Shown: in pieces, positions 1-7,842 of the stretch
How the letters are laid out: each line of letters starts with the position of its first letter
Position numbering within the stretch: position 1 is the stretch's first letter
Source of the DNA: an uncultured Methanomicrobiales archaeon
Lineage (GTDB): Archaea; Halobacteriota; Methanomicrobia; Methanomicrobiales; Methanospirillaceae
DNA length: 64,000 nucleotides
Direction of reading: 5' to 3'
NCBI GenBank assembly: GCA_949320185.1
Contig: CASGHK010000024.1
Coordinates: forward strand, 1-64,000
Notes under the pieces: model-generated
What the model was told of the DNA's origin: nothing
The model's input: the letters and a program-made list of their open reading frames with translations, nothing else
Databases searched by the model: none
Program-made: the position numbers and the translations under genes

Positions 1-74
1 TTCGGAGAGATAAATTATTCCTGTATTTAGGTGAATATGTTTGGAGATATAATCACAGAAAGGAGAGCGACAAA

Positions 75-125
75 ATGAAAATGAAGCGCATCCTTGAGTT
101 ATTGGAGAAGGAGGTTAGGGGCTAG
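75..125 (+). CDS. possible 16-codon ORF
   Basis: A short frame of 16 codons starts at ATG 75, ends at TAG 123-125, and has a purine-rich AAGGAGA ribosome-binding-like site just upstream (about 59-65). An AT-rich TATA-like stretch lies near 8-20. The product would be a basic/leucine-rich peptide (MKMKRILELL...). It could be a real microprotein, the remnant of a longer gene, or chance. It ends 22 nt before the stop codon of the convergent thioredoxin gene. No function can be given. Confidence 0.2.
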   Translation: MKMKRILELLEKEVRG

Positions 126-147
126 TTTGACACTATACCCAAATATT

Positions 148-546
148 TTAGAGCCTGAAGGTTCTCACGATCTCCTGCCGAATCGAGTCGATCGGGTACG
201 CCCCCGTGATCTGTCCGACAAGCATCCCGGAACTGAAGAGAAGGAGAGTCGGGATTGCCGAGATACGGTACTGGGCTGCTACCTGAGGGTTCTCGTCGGT
301 GTTCAGTTTTGCGAATGCTATCCTTCCGGCGAACTCGTCAGCGAGGGCCTCTATCACGGGCCCAACCCGCCGGCAGGGCCCGCACCAGGGAGCCCAGCAG
401 TCGATCACGAGGTATGGCCGGGTCGTGACAAGGTCGGAGAAGTTCACTCGTGTCGCAACCAGCACCCCCTCCCGTTGCGGCCTCTTTTGCGCGGCGGCCA
501 GCTCCTGAAGCCGCTTCTCTCGCAGGCGGAACAGTTCGTCGTCCAT
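148..546 (-). CDS. thioredoxin-fold protein
   Basis: A 132-residue thioredoxin. The dithiol active site WCGPC lies about residues 52-56, and the cis-proline segment SAIPTLLLF follows about 40 residues later, as expected for a disulfide oxidoreductase of the cytoplasm. About 25 charged residues precede the first strand, a longer N-terminus than the roughly 105-residue classical form; this is common in methanogen thioredoxin-like proteins. In the cell it would reduce protein disulfides or relay electrons from a thioredoxin reductase; no reductase gene is adjacent. A TATA-like box on the minus strand (about 567-580) lies about 25 nt from the ATG, so the transcript may be nearly leaderless. It is divergent from the initiator tRNA gene. 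Confident as thioredoxin family, not as to the physiological partner. Confidence 0.9.
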   Translation of the reverse strand: MDDELFRLREKRLQELAAAQKRPQREGVLVATRVNFSDLVTTRPYLVIDCWAPWCGPCRRVGPVIEALADEFAGRIAFAKLNTDENPQVAAQYRISAIPTLLLFSSGMLVGQITGAYPIDSIRQEIVRTFRL

Positions 547-566
547 GCACCAGAGGCTTGCAGAGG

Positions 567-580
567 ATCTATTTATCGTT
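567..580 (-). promoter_or_regulatory. TATA-like box of the thioredoxin gene
   Basis: Read on the minus strand the sequence AACGATAAATAGAT lies about 25 nt before the thioredoxin ATG (546). Archaeal transcription starts about 22-27 nt after the TATA box, so the message would start at or within a few bases of the start codon. Confidence 0.45.
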
Positions 581-620
581 GCTGGCCTCCCCTTGCCGAT
601 CGGCAGAACGGGGTGAGATA

Positions 621-632
621 GTTATTAAATAC
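621..632 (+). promoter_or_regulatory. TATA-like box of the tRNA gene
   Basis: GTTATTAAATAC fits an archaeal TATA box and lies about 30 nt before the 5' end of the initiator tRNA at 660. A precursor with a short 5' leader would be trimmed by RNase P. Confidence 0.5.
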
Positions 633-659
633 GGGAGAGCTAACTATGTTATTCCCCGA

Positions 660-734
660 AGCGAGGTAGGGTAGTCAGGAGATCCCGACGGGCTCATAAC
701 CCGTAGACCGATGGTTCAAATCCATCCCTCGCTA
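660..734 (+). tRNA. initiator tRNA-Met (CAT)
   Basis: A complete cloverleaf can be drawn. The acceptor stem is AGCGAGG with CCTCGCT, the anticodon arm is ACGGG-CTCATAA-CCCGT with anticodon CAT, and the T arm is GATGG-TTCAAAT-CCATC, ending in discriminator A; CCA is not encoded. The first acceptor pair is A1-U72 and three G-C pairs sit at the base of the anticodon loop. Both are hallmarks of archaeal and eukaryotic initiator tRNA rather than elongator tRNA-Met, so this is the start tRNA. No intron is visible. Confidence 0.93.
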
Positions 735-920
735 CTGTTCTTCAACGTATCACCCCGAAGCCCCAGGCATTTCGTGCCCGGTTCACTCCAATCCATGCAA
801 TACCCCCGGTTAATGGCGGGCCATCCTGGTTGTCAGGAACCGGTGGGAAGGAGCGGCGGTGCCGCGCCGATCCTCTCACTGCGATGGGATTGGTTAATTA
901 TTCGTCAGTAGTGGGCACCG

Positions 921-2450
921 CTACCTTCCCTTGACACCAAGCCCGGTAAGGATCTCGCGGAACTGGCTGTCCGAACGGATCAGGTAGACGTAAAAGAGCA
1001 CACAGGCGGCGAGACCAACCGAGATATGGATGATCGGCGGCGTTCCAAGCAGTATGAGTCCCATCAGGAGTATCCCCAGCGGGATGAACTCGAGCACAGC
1101 ACGAAAGATGATGCGAAGGGTACGATGGGCTGGAATCCCCGAAAAGACCAGAAGGCGAACACAAAGGTATCCATACACCCCGATCCCCGCGAGTGCAAAG
1201 AAGAGTATCGCGAGTCGGGCAGACCCGATGACGCCGCCTGTGACGAGTGCGACGAGGCGACTCACGAAGTTTGCCAGGTTGATCTTGAGCCCGAAACCCT
1301 GGTTCTCCTGGATCATGTATATGGTCGAGAGCGGGGATGAGATAAACCAGAGAACAGCCCATACCGAAAGGAGCTGAGTATAAAAGCCCGCCTCAGCCCA
1401 TGCCGAGCCGAATACAAAGGCGAAGAGTTCTGAGCCGATCACCGAAATGGTGAGCATCGGGAAGAGAACAATCTTGAGGAGGATCGTGAAGACTGATTCG
1501 GTAAGATCGGCCAGATGCCCTTCTCGCTTCGCATTTGAGGCTCGCTGAAAGAAGACCTGTTGGATGGCGCTGCCCACCAGGTCCATCGGCATCATGATCA
1601 GGCGAAACGCGAGCGAGTAGAAACCCGCCTGGACCGGGGAGAAGAAAACCGGGAGGAGGAGGGACGGGAGCTGCCAGGAGGCGACATTCAACAGCCCCGA
1701 CCAGGACTCGTACAGAGGGAACTTCTTGTATCGAACGACCAGAGCTTTCATCCTATGGATCGAGACGAGACGAGTGAGCCGTCGTCGATCGTCACGGTAG
1801 ATCTGGGCGGCAAGGATCCCGGTTGCGACTCCCTGCCCCAGGGTGTTCGCTGCGATGAGAGCGCCACCCGTAGGAAAGCCACCCATACCCGCACCGAGCT
1901 GCCCCCCCGTCGTCGCGACAGCCGAGACGATACGTGCTACGGAGAGGCGACCGTACTGGCGTGATCGGGAGTTCCAGTAGTTCAGGGCAACGAAGAGACC
2001 GGAGATGAAGACAAAGGGCGAGACGAGCCAGAGATGACCAGCGAGTTCGGGTGCGTTCAATGCGGAGACGATTGCTGGTTCGAAGATGAGGAAGACCGGG
2101 AGACAGAGGACCGAGATCCCGGTCACGATGGTAATGCAGAGCGCAAGGAGGTTGACTGCGTCTCTCTCCTCCTCCGGGAGCATGATGGCGAACTCGTACC
2201 GGAGGCAGGAGACCGTACTGAGCACTTTCGTGATCGAGGTAAAGATCGCGAGCAACCCGAAGTCAGCAGGTGTGAACAGACGGGTCAACACCGGGGACGC
2301 GAGGACCACCAGTACCTGGGCAAAGGTCGTTCCGGTTACGAGTTTGAGGACGTCGCCGGTGAAGCCCCGGCGCCCGGAGGCACCGCCACTGGACGACGTC
2401 TCCTGTCGAGCCGGCACATCCGGCGCGGCAGAGGGCATTTCACCGGGCAC
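921..2450 (-). CDS. polysaccharide flippase (MOP superfamily, Wzx-like)
   Basis: A 509-residue polytopic protein of the oligosaccharide flippase type. It has about 30 polar N-terminal residues, then a dozen or so hydrophobic spans. The opening element (TGTTFAQVLVVLASPVLTRL, then PADFG and a LRYEFA segment) is the family signature at the first two helices. It would move lipid-linked oligosaccharides across the cytoplasmic membrane for surface glycan or S-layer glycosylation. It overlaps the upstream acyltransferase gene by 11 nt, so the two are probably one transcript. A clear paralog lies at 30399-31757, with the same opening motifs and the same length of membrane core. The substrate cannot be told from sequence. 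Confidence 0.85.
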   Translation of the reverse strand: MPGEMPSAAPDVPARQETSSSGGASGRRGFTGDVLKLVTGTTFAQVLVVLASPVLTRLFTPADFGLLAIFTSITKVLSTVSCLRYEFAIMLPEEERDAVNLLALCITIVTGISVLCLPVFLIFEPAIVSALNAPELAGHLWLVSPFVFISGLFVALNYWNSRSRQYGRLSVARIVSAVATTGGQLGAGMGGFPTGGALIAANTLGQGVATGILAAQIYRDDRRRLTRLVSIHRMKALVVRYKKFPLYESWSGLLNVASWQLPSLLLPVFFSPVQAGFYSLAFRLIMMPMDLVGSAIQQVFFQRASNAKREGHLADLTESVFTILLKIVLFPMLTISVIGSELFAFVFGSAWAEAGFYTQLLSVWAVLWFISSPLSTIYMIQENQGFGLKINLANFVSRLVALVTGGVIGSARLAILFFALAGIGVYGYLCVRLLVFSGIPAHRTLRIIFRAVLEFIPLGILLMGLILLGTPPIIHISVGLAACVLFYVYLIRSDSQFREILTGLGVKGR

Positions 2451-3066
2451 GGTCCTGCCCTACCATCTCCGAACCGCAGACCACGAGCCCGTCGGAGCCC
2501 CGCTCACCAATCTTTCGTGCTGGAGCGCCGGCGATGGTGATGAAGGGTTCCTTGAACGATGTGGTGACCACAGAGTTGGCGCCTATCGCAGCCCCATCCG
2601 CTATCCGGATCGGGCCGTAGAGGATGGCGCCGGGTCCGATATAGACATTGTCGCCGATCACCGGTGCATCTTCATCGGTACCCGCTGTACTCCCGATATT
2701 GACGCAGACATGCAGGCGACAGTTGGCACCAACTCGAGCACAGGAGTTCACGACGATCGTTCCCCGGTGTGCAATCGCCAGCCCTGGCCCGAAGACATTC
2801 GGTGGAATCGTGAACCCGAGCTGGACACTCATACGATGAAAACGTAATGAAAGCAGGCTCCGGTATGGTCGCCAGAGGGCGGATCGGCGACAGTTCAGGG
2901 TATATTCAAGAGTCCGAAGCAGGCGCTGGAACTTCCAGACCTCGTCGCCAAAGAGGCGCGGGCGCCGGCGGGTCTGCTCGAGCGAGATCCTGTCGGCCTC
3001 TAGGTAGAACTCGTACTCCTCTCGTGATCCGATCGGCACAACCGGCTCTCCACGACTCCTATTCAT
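2440..3066 (-). CDS. hexapeptide-repeat acyltransferase, serine acetyltransferase-like
   Basis: The C-terminal half is a left-handed beta helix built of hexapeptide repeats (VIGDNVYIGPGAILYG..., IADGAAIGANSVV), ending in the AGAPARKIG turn typical of the CysE/LbH-SAT subgroup. The N-terminal 90 residues are helical and charged. The enzyme should transfer an acetyl group from acetyl-CoA to a hydroxyl or amine; next to a flippase and a sugar deacetylase, a sugar acceptor is more likely than serine. The start is taken at ATG 3066; the frame runs open to 3120, but those 18 extra residues look like upstream DNA. It is the first gene of a two-gene leftward unit with the flippase. Confidence 0.75.
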   Translation of the reverse strand: MNRSRGEPVVPIGSREEYEFYLEADRISLEQTRRRPRLFGDEVWKFQRLLRTLEYTLNCRRSALWRPYRSLLSLRFHRMSVQLGFTIPPNVFGPGLAIAHRGTIVVNSCARVGANCRLHVCVNIGSTAGTDEDAPVIGDNVYIGPGAILYGPIRIADGAAIGANSVVTTSFKEPFITIAGAPARKIGERGSDGLVVCGSEMVGQDRAR

Positions 3067-3134
3067 CAATATTCGCCAAAAACCGTAATAAATGCACACC
3101 CTATGAAGGCTGATTACCATAGATATTCATCCAT

Positions 3135-3156
3135 CGTGAGCTTTATCGCGCTCACG
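3135..3156. promoter_or_regulatory. inverted repeat enclosing a TATA-like core
   Basis: Arms CGTGAGC and GCTCACG (7 bp, perfect) flank TTTATCGC in the divergent gap between the acyltransferase and the PIG-L deacetylase. The loop is TATA-like, so a dimeric protein binding the arms would cover a promoter. See findings. Confidence 0.4.
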
Positions 3157-3227
3157 CCCCAACATCAATGGTACGAGCGAAAACGACGCCGACAAAGGCG
3201 CCGGAGCCGCGAAGAGGATTTTTTCGC

Positions 3228-3839
3228 ATGAAAGTTCTTGCATTCGGTGCTCATCCAGACGATCTCGAGATCGGCATGGGGGGCACGATCTCCCGGTATA
3301 CAAGTAGAGGGCACGAGGTGCTGATGGTTATCGCGACCGTGCCGAACCGAAAGGAGAGTCGAGTCTGCGAAGCCGAAGAGGCGGCATCCGTGCTCGGTGC
3401 AAACCTGGTTGTGATGGATATCGTCCCCGACGAGCTTGTCTTTTCGAGGGAGATCGTCCGCCGCTTCGACGCGATCTTCAATAATTTTGGTCCTGACGTT
3501 GTGTACACTCATTCAAACAAAGATTCGCATCAGGACCATGCAGCTGTCACCAACGCAGTGATCGCCACCACTCGGAAGAACGACTGCTCGGTCTATATGT
3601 ACGAACAGACTATTCCGGGAGGGATCGCCCCCAATCCGTTTCACGGCCAGTACTACGTTGATATATCAGATACGATCGGCCCGAAACTCGATTCGATCAT
3701 GAAACACCGGACTCAGCTCGACACCTACGGCCCCTGGTGGCTCGAAGGAATCAAGGGGAGGGCGATGTACCACGGGTTCAGAATCAACGTGAAGTACGCG
3801 GAGGTCTTCGAGGTGATAAAGGATCTCGCGCGTTGGTAG
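3228..3839 (+). CDS. PIG-L family N-deacetylase (LmbE-like)
   Basis: A zinc-dependent de-N-acetylase fold. The first strand ends in AHPDD (about residues 7-11), the hallmark metal-binding and catalytic-base motif, and a second histidine pair lies in HQDHAAV (about 100 residues on). The family removes acetyl groups from N-acetylglucosaminyl compounds. The start is set at ATG 3228 because the family begins MKVLAFGAHPDD; an upstream ATG at 3168 would add 20 basic residues. About 204 residues, cytoplasmic. The divergent acyltransferase and flippase suggest a role in editing a surface sugar or its lipid-linked precursor; that link is inference. Confidence 0.85.
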   Translation: MKVLAFGAHPDDLEIGMGGTISRYTSRGHEVLMVIATVPNRKESRVCEAEEAASVLGANLVVMDIVPDELVFSREIVRRFDAIFNNFGPDVVYTHSNKDSHQDHAAVTNAVIATTRKNDCSVYMYEQTIPGGIAPNPFHGQYYVDISDTIGPKLDSIMKHRTQLDTYGPWWLEGIKGRAMYHGFRINVKYAEVFEVIKDLARW

Positions 3840-3853
3840 GGCTCCGAGGGATA

Positions 3854-3876
3854 GGTTTATTTTTTTGAATATTCAA
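3854..3876 (+). promoter_or_regulatory. promoter with 12-bp palindromic operator candidate
   Basis: GTTTATTTTTTT (3855-3866) is TATA-like and overlaps the perfect palindrome TTGAATATTCAA (3865-3876), about 33 nt before the ATG of the downstream HTH regulator at 3909. A palindrome between TATA box and start codon of a regulator gene suggests autorepression. GGAGAGA just before the ATG is the ribosome site. Confidence 0.4.
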
Positions 3877-3908
3877 GAATAAGTAGGATAATATATTGGA
3901 GAGAGATC

Positions 3909-4310
3909 ATGCGGCCCGAAAAGATCATGGTATTTACCCAGAAGGAGGAGGAGTTCGCAGGCCTCCTCATCAGCCTGGGAATTAAGAGAAACATCGCGAA
4001 GGTGCTCGTCTATCTCGCCTCGATCCCCGAGGCGACGTCGCGTGAGATCGAGCGGGGAACTGACCTGCGTCAGCCCGAAGTGTCGATCGCGATGCACCGC
4101 CTGATCAAGGAGAACTGGGTGGACAGCAGGGAGTCCAAGGCGGAGTCGAAGGGACGCCCCGTCAAGATCTACCGCCTCTCGCGTCCGATCAGCGAGATCG
4201 TCGATGCGATCGAGGAAGAGAAACGCCAGGAGGCGGAGAAGCAGCAGGACATCATGCAGCGTCTTCGCCTGATCACCACCGAGAGCGAAGACCTGGCAGT
4301 CAACGGGTGA
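3909..4310 (+). CDS. winged-helix transcriptional regulator
   Basis: A 133-residue predicted DNA-binding protein. Residues about 18-95 form a winged helix: a helix (IKRNIAKVLVYLAS), a turn helix and recognition helix (TSREIERGTDLRQPEVSIAMHRL), then a wing with GRPVKIYRLS. This resembles the TrmB/ArsR-like regulators found in methanogens. The last 35 residues are a charged helix likely to dimerise. A 12-bp palindrome lies in its own promoter. Its stop overlaps the convergent rpiA stop by 11 nt. No effector domain is present, so the signal is unknown. Confidence 0.7.
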   Translation: MRPEKIMVFTQKEEEFAGLLISLGIKRNIAKVLVYLASIPEATSREIERGTDLRQPEVSIAMHRLIKENWVDSRESKAESKGRPVKIYRLSRPISEIVDAIEEEKRQEAEKQQDIMQRLRLITTESEDLAVNG

Positions 4311-4986
4311 GGACGCGGTATCCCGCGTCGCTCCCCACGATCACCTTTGTCTTTTTTTCGAATCCCGAGAAGATACCGGCGGCTACCACCCCCGGGATCC
4401 GCTCGATAGAGGTTTCGAGACCGGCCGGATCCTCGATCTGCCCGAAAGACCAGTCGATCACCAGCCCTCCATTGTCCGTTACCACTGGTCCATCCTTGGC
4501 CGTCCCTTCCCGTATCCGGCCCGAACCCCCCATCTGCGCCAGTCGATCCATCACCAGGGCGCAGGCGAACGGGAGAACTTCGATCGGGACCTTTTCTGAG
4601 AGTCTTTCGGTGAGTTTGTCCTCATCCACGACGATCACCAGTTGATCAGCGGCGGCAGCGACGCACTTTTCGCGCGTGAGCGCCGCCCCTCGACCCTTGA
4701 TGAGACGCAGTTCAGGATCGACCTGGTCAGCCCCGTCGATCGCGATCGCCAGGTGCGGCGCATCGTTCAGGGATGCCAACGGGATGCCAAGCGCACGGGC
4801 ACGTATGGCCGTCTGGTACGATGTCGGGACTCCCACGCAGGATAGTCCACCGCCCCGTATCCTCTCCGCGAGCCGTTCCATCGCAAATCGGACCGTCGAG
4901 CCGGTACCTAGTCCGACCAGTGTGCCCGGTTCCACCAGGTCGGCTGCTGCGTATCCTGCAGCCCGCTTAGGTGCCTCGTTTCCCAT
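4300..4986 (-). CDS. rpiA: ribose-5-phosphate isomerase A
   Basis: Interconverts ribose 5-phosphate and ribulose 5-phosphate, the source of ribose for nucleotides in archaea that lack an oxidative pentose pathway. The 228-residue length is normal. Visible motifs are GLGTGSTV (phosphate loop near residue 26-33), the DGADQVD acid segment (about residue 85), GRGAALTREK, and the TDNGGLVID segment. It follows surE by 39 nt on the same strand and may be cotranscribed with it. Both act on ribose phosphates or nucleotides. Confidence 0.95.
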   Translation of the reverse strand: MGNEAPKRAAGYAAADLVEPGTLVGLGTGSTVRFAMERLAERIRGGGLSCVGVPTSYQTAIRARALGIPLASLNDAPHLAIAIDGADQVDPELRLIKGRGAALTREKCVAAAADQLVIVVDEDKLTERLSEKVPIEVLPFACALVMDRLAQMGGSGRIREGTAKDGPVVTDNGGLVIDWSFGQIEDPAGLETSIERIPGVVAAGIFSGFEKKTKVIVGSDAGYRVLTR

Positions 4987-5025
4987 GAACGAAGGTTCGT
5001 GCCGACAGGGGATAATCCTCTCCCG

Positions 5026-5808
5026 CTATGATTGAAAAAGGGCAGTGAGCGGATCGGCGCCTCCCGGGGCCGTGAGATCGAGCGTCAACGGAGTAACCGA
5101 GACGCGCCCTTCCCGGATCGCTGAGACATCGGTCCCGGGATCCGCAGAGTCGATGATCGGACCGTCGATCCAGAAATATGGCCGACCCCTTGGGTCGAGA
5201 CGGCGTTCTACCCCGGTTGCAAAGAGTTTGGGAGCGAGCCGTGTGATCTCGTACCCTCCCGTCCACCGGGCCGGGATATTAATATTGATCACATCCACCC
5301 CGTCGGGGTAACCACCTGAGAAGATCCGTTTACAGCTATCACTGACCACGCGCCCCGCCTCGGTGAATGACTGAACAGAACGACGCGGATCCCCGAACTT
5401 ATCCCCCTGGTCCACGACCTGGAGCGAGAAAGCAATCCCGGGGACTCCGTGGTTCGCTCCCTCAAGGGCGGCCCCAACGGTCCCCGACGTCATCACGGAC
5501 TCAAACGAGAGGTTCTCGCCGATATTGATCCCCGAGACGATGAGGTCCGGCTTGACCTGGAGCGCAAAGAGCCCTATGATCACCGCGTCCGTCGGTTTGC
5601 CGGCGACAGCGTGCGCCTCGACCCCATTGTGGAGGATCGCATCGACCCGCAATGGTTCGAAGATCGAGATCGATCGGCCGACCGCCGACTGCTGGGTTGC
5701 GGGTGCAACCACGGTCACGTCTGCGATCGGGGCAAGCGCCTCGTACGCAGCCCAAAGCCCGATCGAGTTGACGCCGTCATCGTTCGTCAGTAGGACGCGG
5801 GGCCTCAT
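5026..5808 (-). CDS. surE: 5'/3'-nucleotidase SurE
   Basis: A metal-dependent nucleoside monophosphate phosphatase. The N-terminal signature LLTNDDG (residues 6-12) carries the metal-binding Asp pair. Downstream are the GKPTDAV segment, SGINIGENL and YSGTVGAA-like SGTVGAALEG, all family-specific. 260 residues, a normal size. First gene of a leftward pair with rpiA, divergent from mfnD with about 85 nt between. Confidence 0.95.
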   Translation of the reverse strand: MRPRVLLTNDDGVNSIGLWAAYEALAPIADVTVVAPATQQSAVGRSISIFEPLRVDAILHNGVEAHAVAGKPTDAVIIGLFALQVKPDLIVSGINIGENLSFESVMTSGTVGAALEGANHGVPGIAFSLQVVDQGDKFGDPRRSVQSFTEAGRVVSDSCKRIFSGGYPDGVDVININIPARWTGGYEITRLAPKLFATGVERRLDPRGRPYFWIDGPIIDSADPGTDVSAIREGRVSVTPLTLDLTAPGGADPLTALFQS

Positions 5809-5894
5809 CGCACTACTGGTGGAACCTGTTCAGCAAAAAGGGATCGCTGCTCCAGGCGTGGGTTTCATCTACATTGACCGTTCACGGATGCTGC

Positions 5895-6785
5895 ATGAAG
5901 GCGTTCCTTGCAGAGTACGCGTCACTTGCAGGAGAGCCCGATGTTGCCACGGAAGGAGCAGCGATGCGGGATGTCCTGAAGAAGAGCTTCGAGGTCTGCG
6001 GATACGAGGTGGTACTGCCGACATCGCCCGACCTCGATGCGGAGATCCGACGTCTCGGCCCGACCTGCGATGTCGGGCTCGTCATCGCCCCGGACCATCT
6101 CCTGAGCAGGTTCACGCGGACCCTCGAGGAGGTCTGCCACAATATCGGCTGCGGAGCGATGAATGTCGCCGTGGCAGCTAACAAAAAACGTTCAGCCGCG
6201 ATCCTGTCCAGTCACGACCTACCGGTGCCGCCTGAGCAACAGAGCGGACAACGGGTTATCAAACCCATACGGGGGTATGGAGCGCTCGGGGTGCGCCTCT
6301 CCGACGGACCCGCAAGAGAGGGAGAGTTCGGCCAGGCGTTCATCGAGGGGGAGCACCTTTCGGTCTCCCTCGTCGGAAACCGGGTCGTGGGGGACGCATG
6401 CGAGTTCTGGACGGGGGAGCGTCCGCTCGCCCTCTCTCTGAACCTCCAGGAGATCGAGGTCGATGGCGATGGAGGATTTCATTATCTCGGAGGCGAGACG
6501 CCCATCGATCACCCCCGGAGGGCAGAATGCATCGAGGTGGCACGAAAGGCGGTCGAAGTGCTTGGTTGCCAGGGGTATGTTGGAGTTGACCTCGTGCTCG
6601 GAGACAGGCCGTACATCGTCGACGTGAACCCCAGGATCACCACCTCTCTCGTTGGTATCGCCGCCGTCATGCAGGAGGAGATCGCCGACGTCCTGGTCCG
6701 GGCGTCGAAGGGACAGGGACTAACCGAAGTCCATTTCAATGGCCGTGTCCGATACGACACCGACGGAACGGTGACCCGACTGTGA
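5895..6785 (+). CDS. mfnD: tyramine--L-glutamate ligase (methanofuran synthesis)
   Basis: An ATP-grasp enzyme of about 296 residues that joins glutamate to tyramine, building the side chain of methanofuran, the C1 carrier of the first step of CO2 reduction. ATP-grasp landmarks: the lysine in RVIKPIRGYGALGV (about residue 110), the EGEHLSVSL segment, and the metal-binding VDVNPRITTSLVG near the C-terminus. The frame opens at TTG 5874, but the family begins near MKAFLAEYASL, so ATG 5895 is chosen. Its stop overlaps the mfnF start (GTGA), which strongly supports the assignment because mfnD-mfnF neighbours serve the same pathway. Confidence 0.88.
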   Translation: MKAFLAEYASLAGEPDVATEGAAMRDVLKKSFEVCGYEVVLPTSPDLDAEIRRLGPTCDVGLVIAPDHLLSRFTRTLEEVCHNIGCGAMNVAVAANKKRSAAILSSHDLPVPPEQQSGQRVIKPIRGYGALGVRLSDGPAREGEFGQAFIEGEHLSVSLVGNRVVGDACEFWTGERPLALSLNLQEIEVDGDGGFHYLGGETPIDHPRRAECIEVARKAVEVLGCQGYVGVDLVLGDRPYIVDVNPRITTSLVGIAAVMQEEIADVLVRASKGQGLTEVHFNGRVRYDTDGTVTRL

Positions 6786-7705
6786 TCGGGATCGATGTCG
6801 GCGGCGCGAACCTGAAGGTTGTGACTGAAGCGGGCAGTGCGATCCATTACTGCCCGCTCTGGACGGGAGCCCCCATCGTTGACCTCCTCGCCCCCTACGC
6901 TGGCGAGGAGGCGGCAGTCGTAATGTCCGGGGAGCTCGCAGACTCGTTCTCTTCCAAGGACCAGGGGATCCGGTTCATCGTGGACCAGATCAGGGCTGTC
7001 TTTCCGGGAGCCCGGTTCTATGGGACCGACGGACGGTTCCATGCCGGTCCAACACCCACACTCGCAGCTGCCAACTGGCTCGCCTCTGCCGTTTGGCTCG
7101 GACGAATGCACCCGGATTCGGTCCTTCTCGACATCGGTTCGACAACGACCGATATCATACCGCTCGCCGATCTTCAGGGATTATTTGGACTGACCGATCT
7201 CGGTCGACTCCAGGAGGGATATCTCCTGTACACAGGTATGCTCCGGACGACAGTCCCGGCGATTGTCAGCGCAGTCGAGGTACACGGTCGGCGAACCCCG
7301 GTCGCATCCGAACACTTTGCGCAATCCGGCGATGTCCATCTGATCCTCAACCACATAGGGGCCGAAGAATACACCACCGAGACCCCTGACCATGGACCCG
7401 CGACACGACAGGGAGCTCTCAGAAGGCTCGCGCGAATTGTCTGCGCCGACCTCGAGGAGCTGGGAGAAGAGACGGTCGCCTTCCTCGCCGACCAGGTGTG
7501 GGAGGCACAGCGGACGCAGGTGATGACCGCAGTCGATGCCATCGTTCAGAAGAGCGGGAGTCGGAGGATCCTGGTGGCGGGGATCGGTGCCCCCACATTC
7601 GCACCGCTGTTCCGCGGAGAAGACCTCTCGATCCGCCTGGGCTCGCTGGCGGACACCCTTCCGGCCCACGCTGTGCGGGAGCTGGCACTCCAATCGCCAG
7701 GGTGA
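6782..7705 (+). CDS. mfnF: methanofuran-core coupling enzyme MfnF
   Basis: A 307-residue protein of the hydantoinase/oxoprolinase-related ASKHA fold. It opens with a phosphate-binding GIDVGGANLKV and has a second one, LDIGSTTTDI, around residue 120. MfnF condenses the furan-methylamine phosphate unit with gamma-glutamyltyramine to give the methanofuran core. The GTG start lies within the mfnD stop (GTGA), a translational coupling. The C-terminus carries a glycine-rich VAGIGAPTFAP strand. The name rests on family resemblance plus the mfnD neighbour. Confidence 0.85.
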   Translation: MIGIDVGGANLKVVTEAGSAIHYCPLWTGAPIVDLLAPYAGEEAAVVMSGELADSFSSKDQGIRFIVDQIRAVFPGARFYGTDGRFHAGPTPTLAAANWLASAVWLGRMHPDSVLLDIGSTTTDIIPLADLQGLFGLTDLGRLQEGYLLYTGMLRTTVPAIVSAVEVHGRRTPVASEHFAQSGDVHLILNHIGAEEYTTETPDHGPATRQGALRRLARIVCADLEELGEETVAFLADQVWEAQRTQVMTAVDAIVQKSGSRRILVAGIGAPTFAPLFRGEDLSIRLGSLADTLPAHAVRELALQSPG

Positions 7706-7842
7706 AGATACACTGGAACCTGGCGGTCGGGCAGTTCGCAGTATCGGTGTTGCTCGGTATGACCCTGAACCTGGTGGGGGTCCCCCTCTTCTTTGTCGTG
7801 TTCGCCCTACCTCTGGTTCCTCTGCTGGACCATCGTACCTGA
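7702..7842 (+). CDS. possible 46-residue membrane protein coupled to mfnF
   Basis: A 46-codon frame starts at GTG 7702, inside the mfnF stop, repeating the GTGA overlap seen between mfnD and mfnF. The product has a short charged start and then one or two hydrophobic spans (AVSVLLGMTLNLVG, FFVVFALPLVPLL). Its last 36 nt overlap the 3' end of the convergent zinc-ribbon gene. Stop-start coupling and hydrophobicity favour a real microprotein; chance remains possible. Confidence 0.45.
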   Translation: MKIHWNLAVGQFAVSVLLGMTLNLVGVPLFFVVFALPLVPLLDHRT

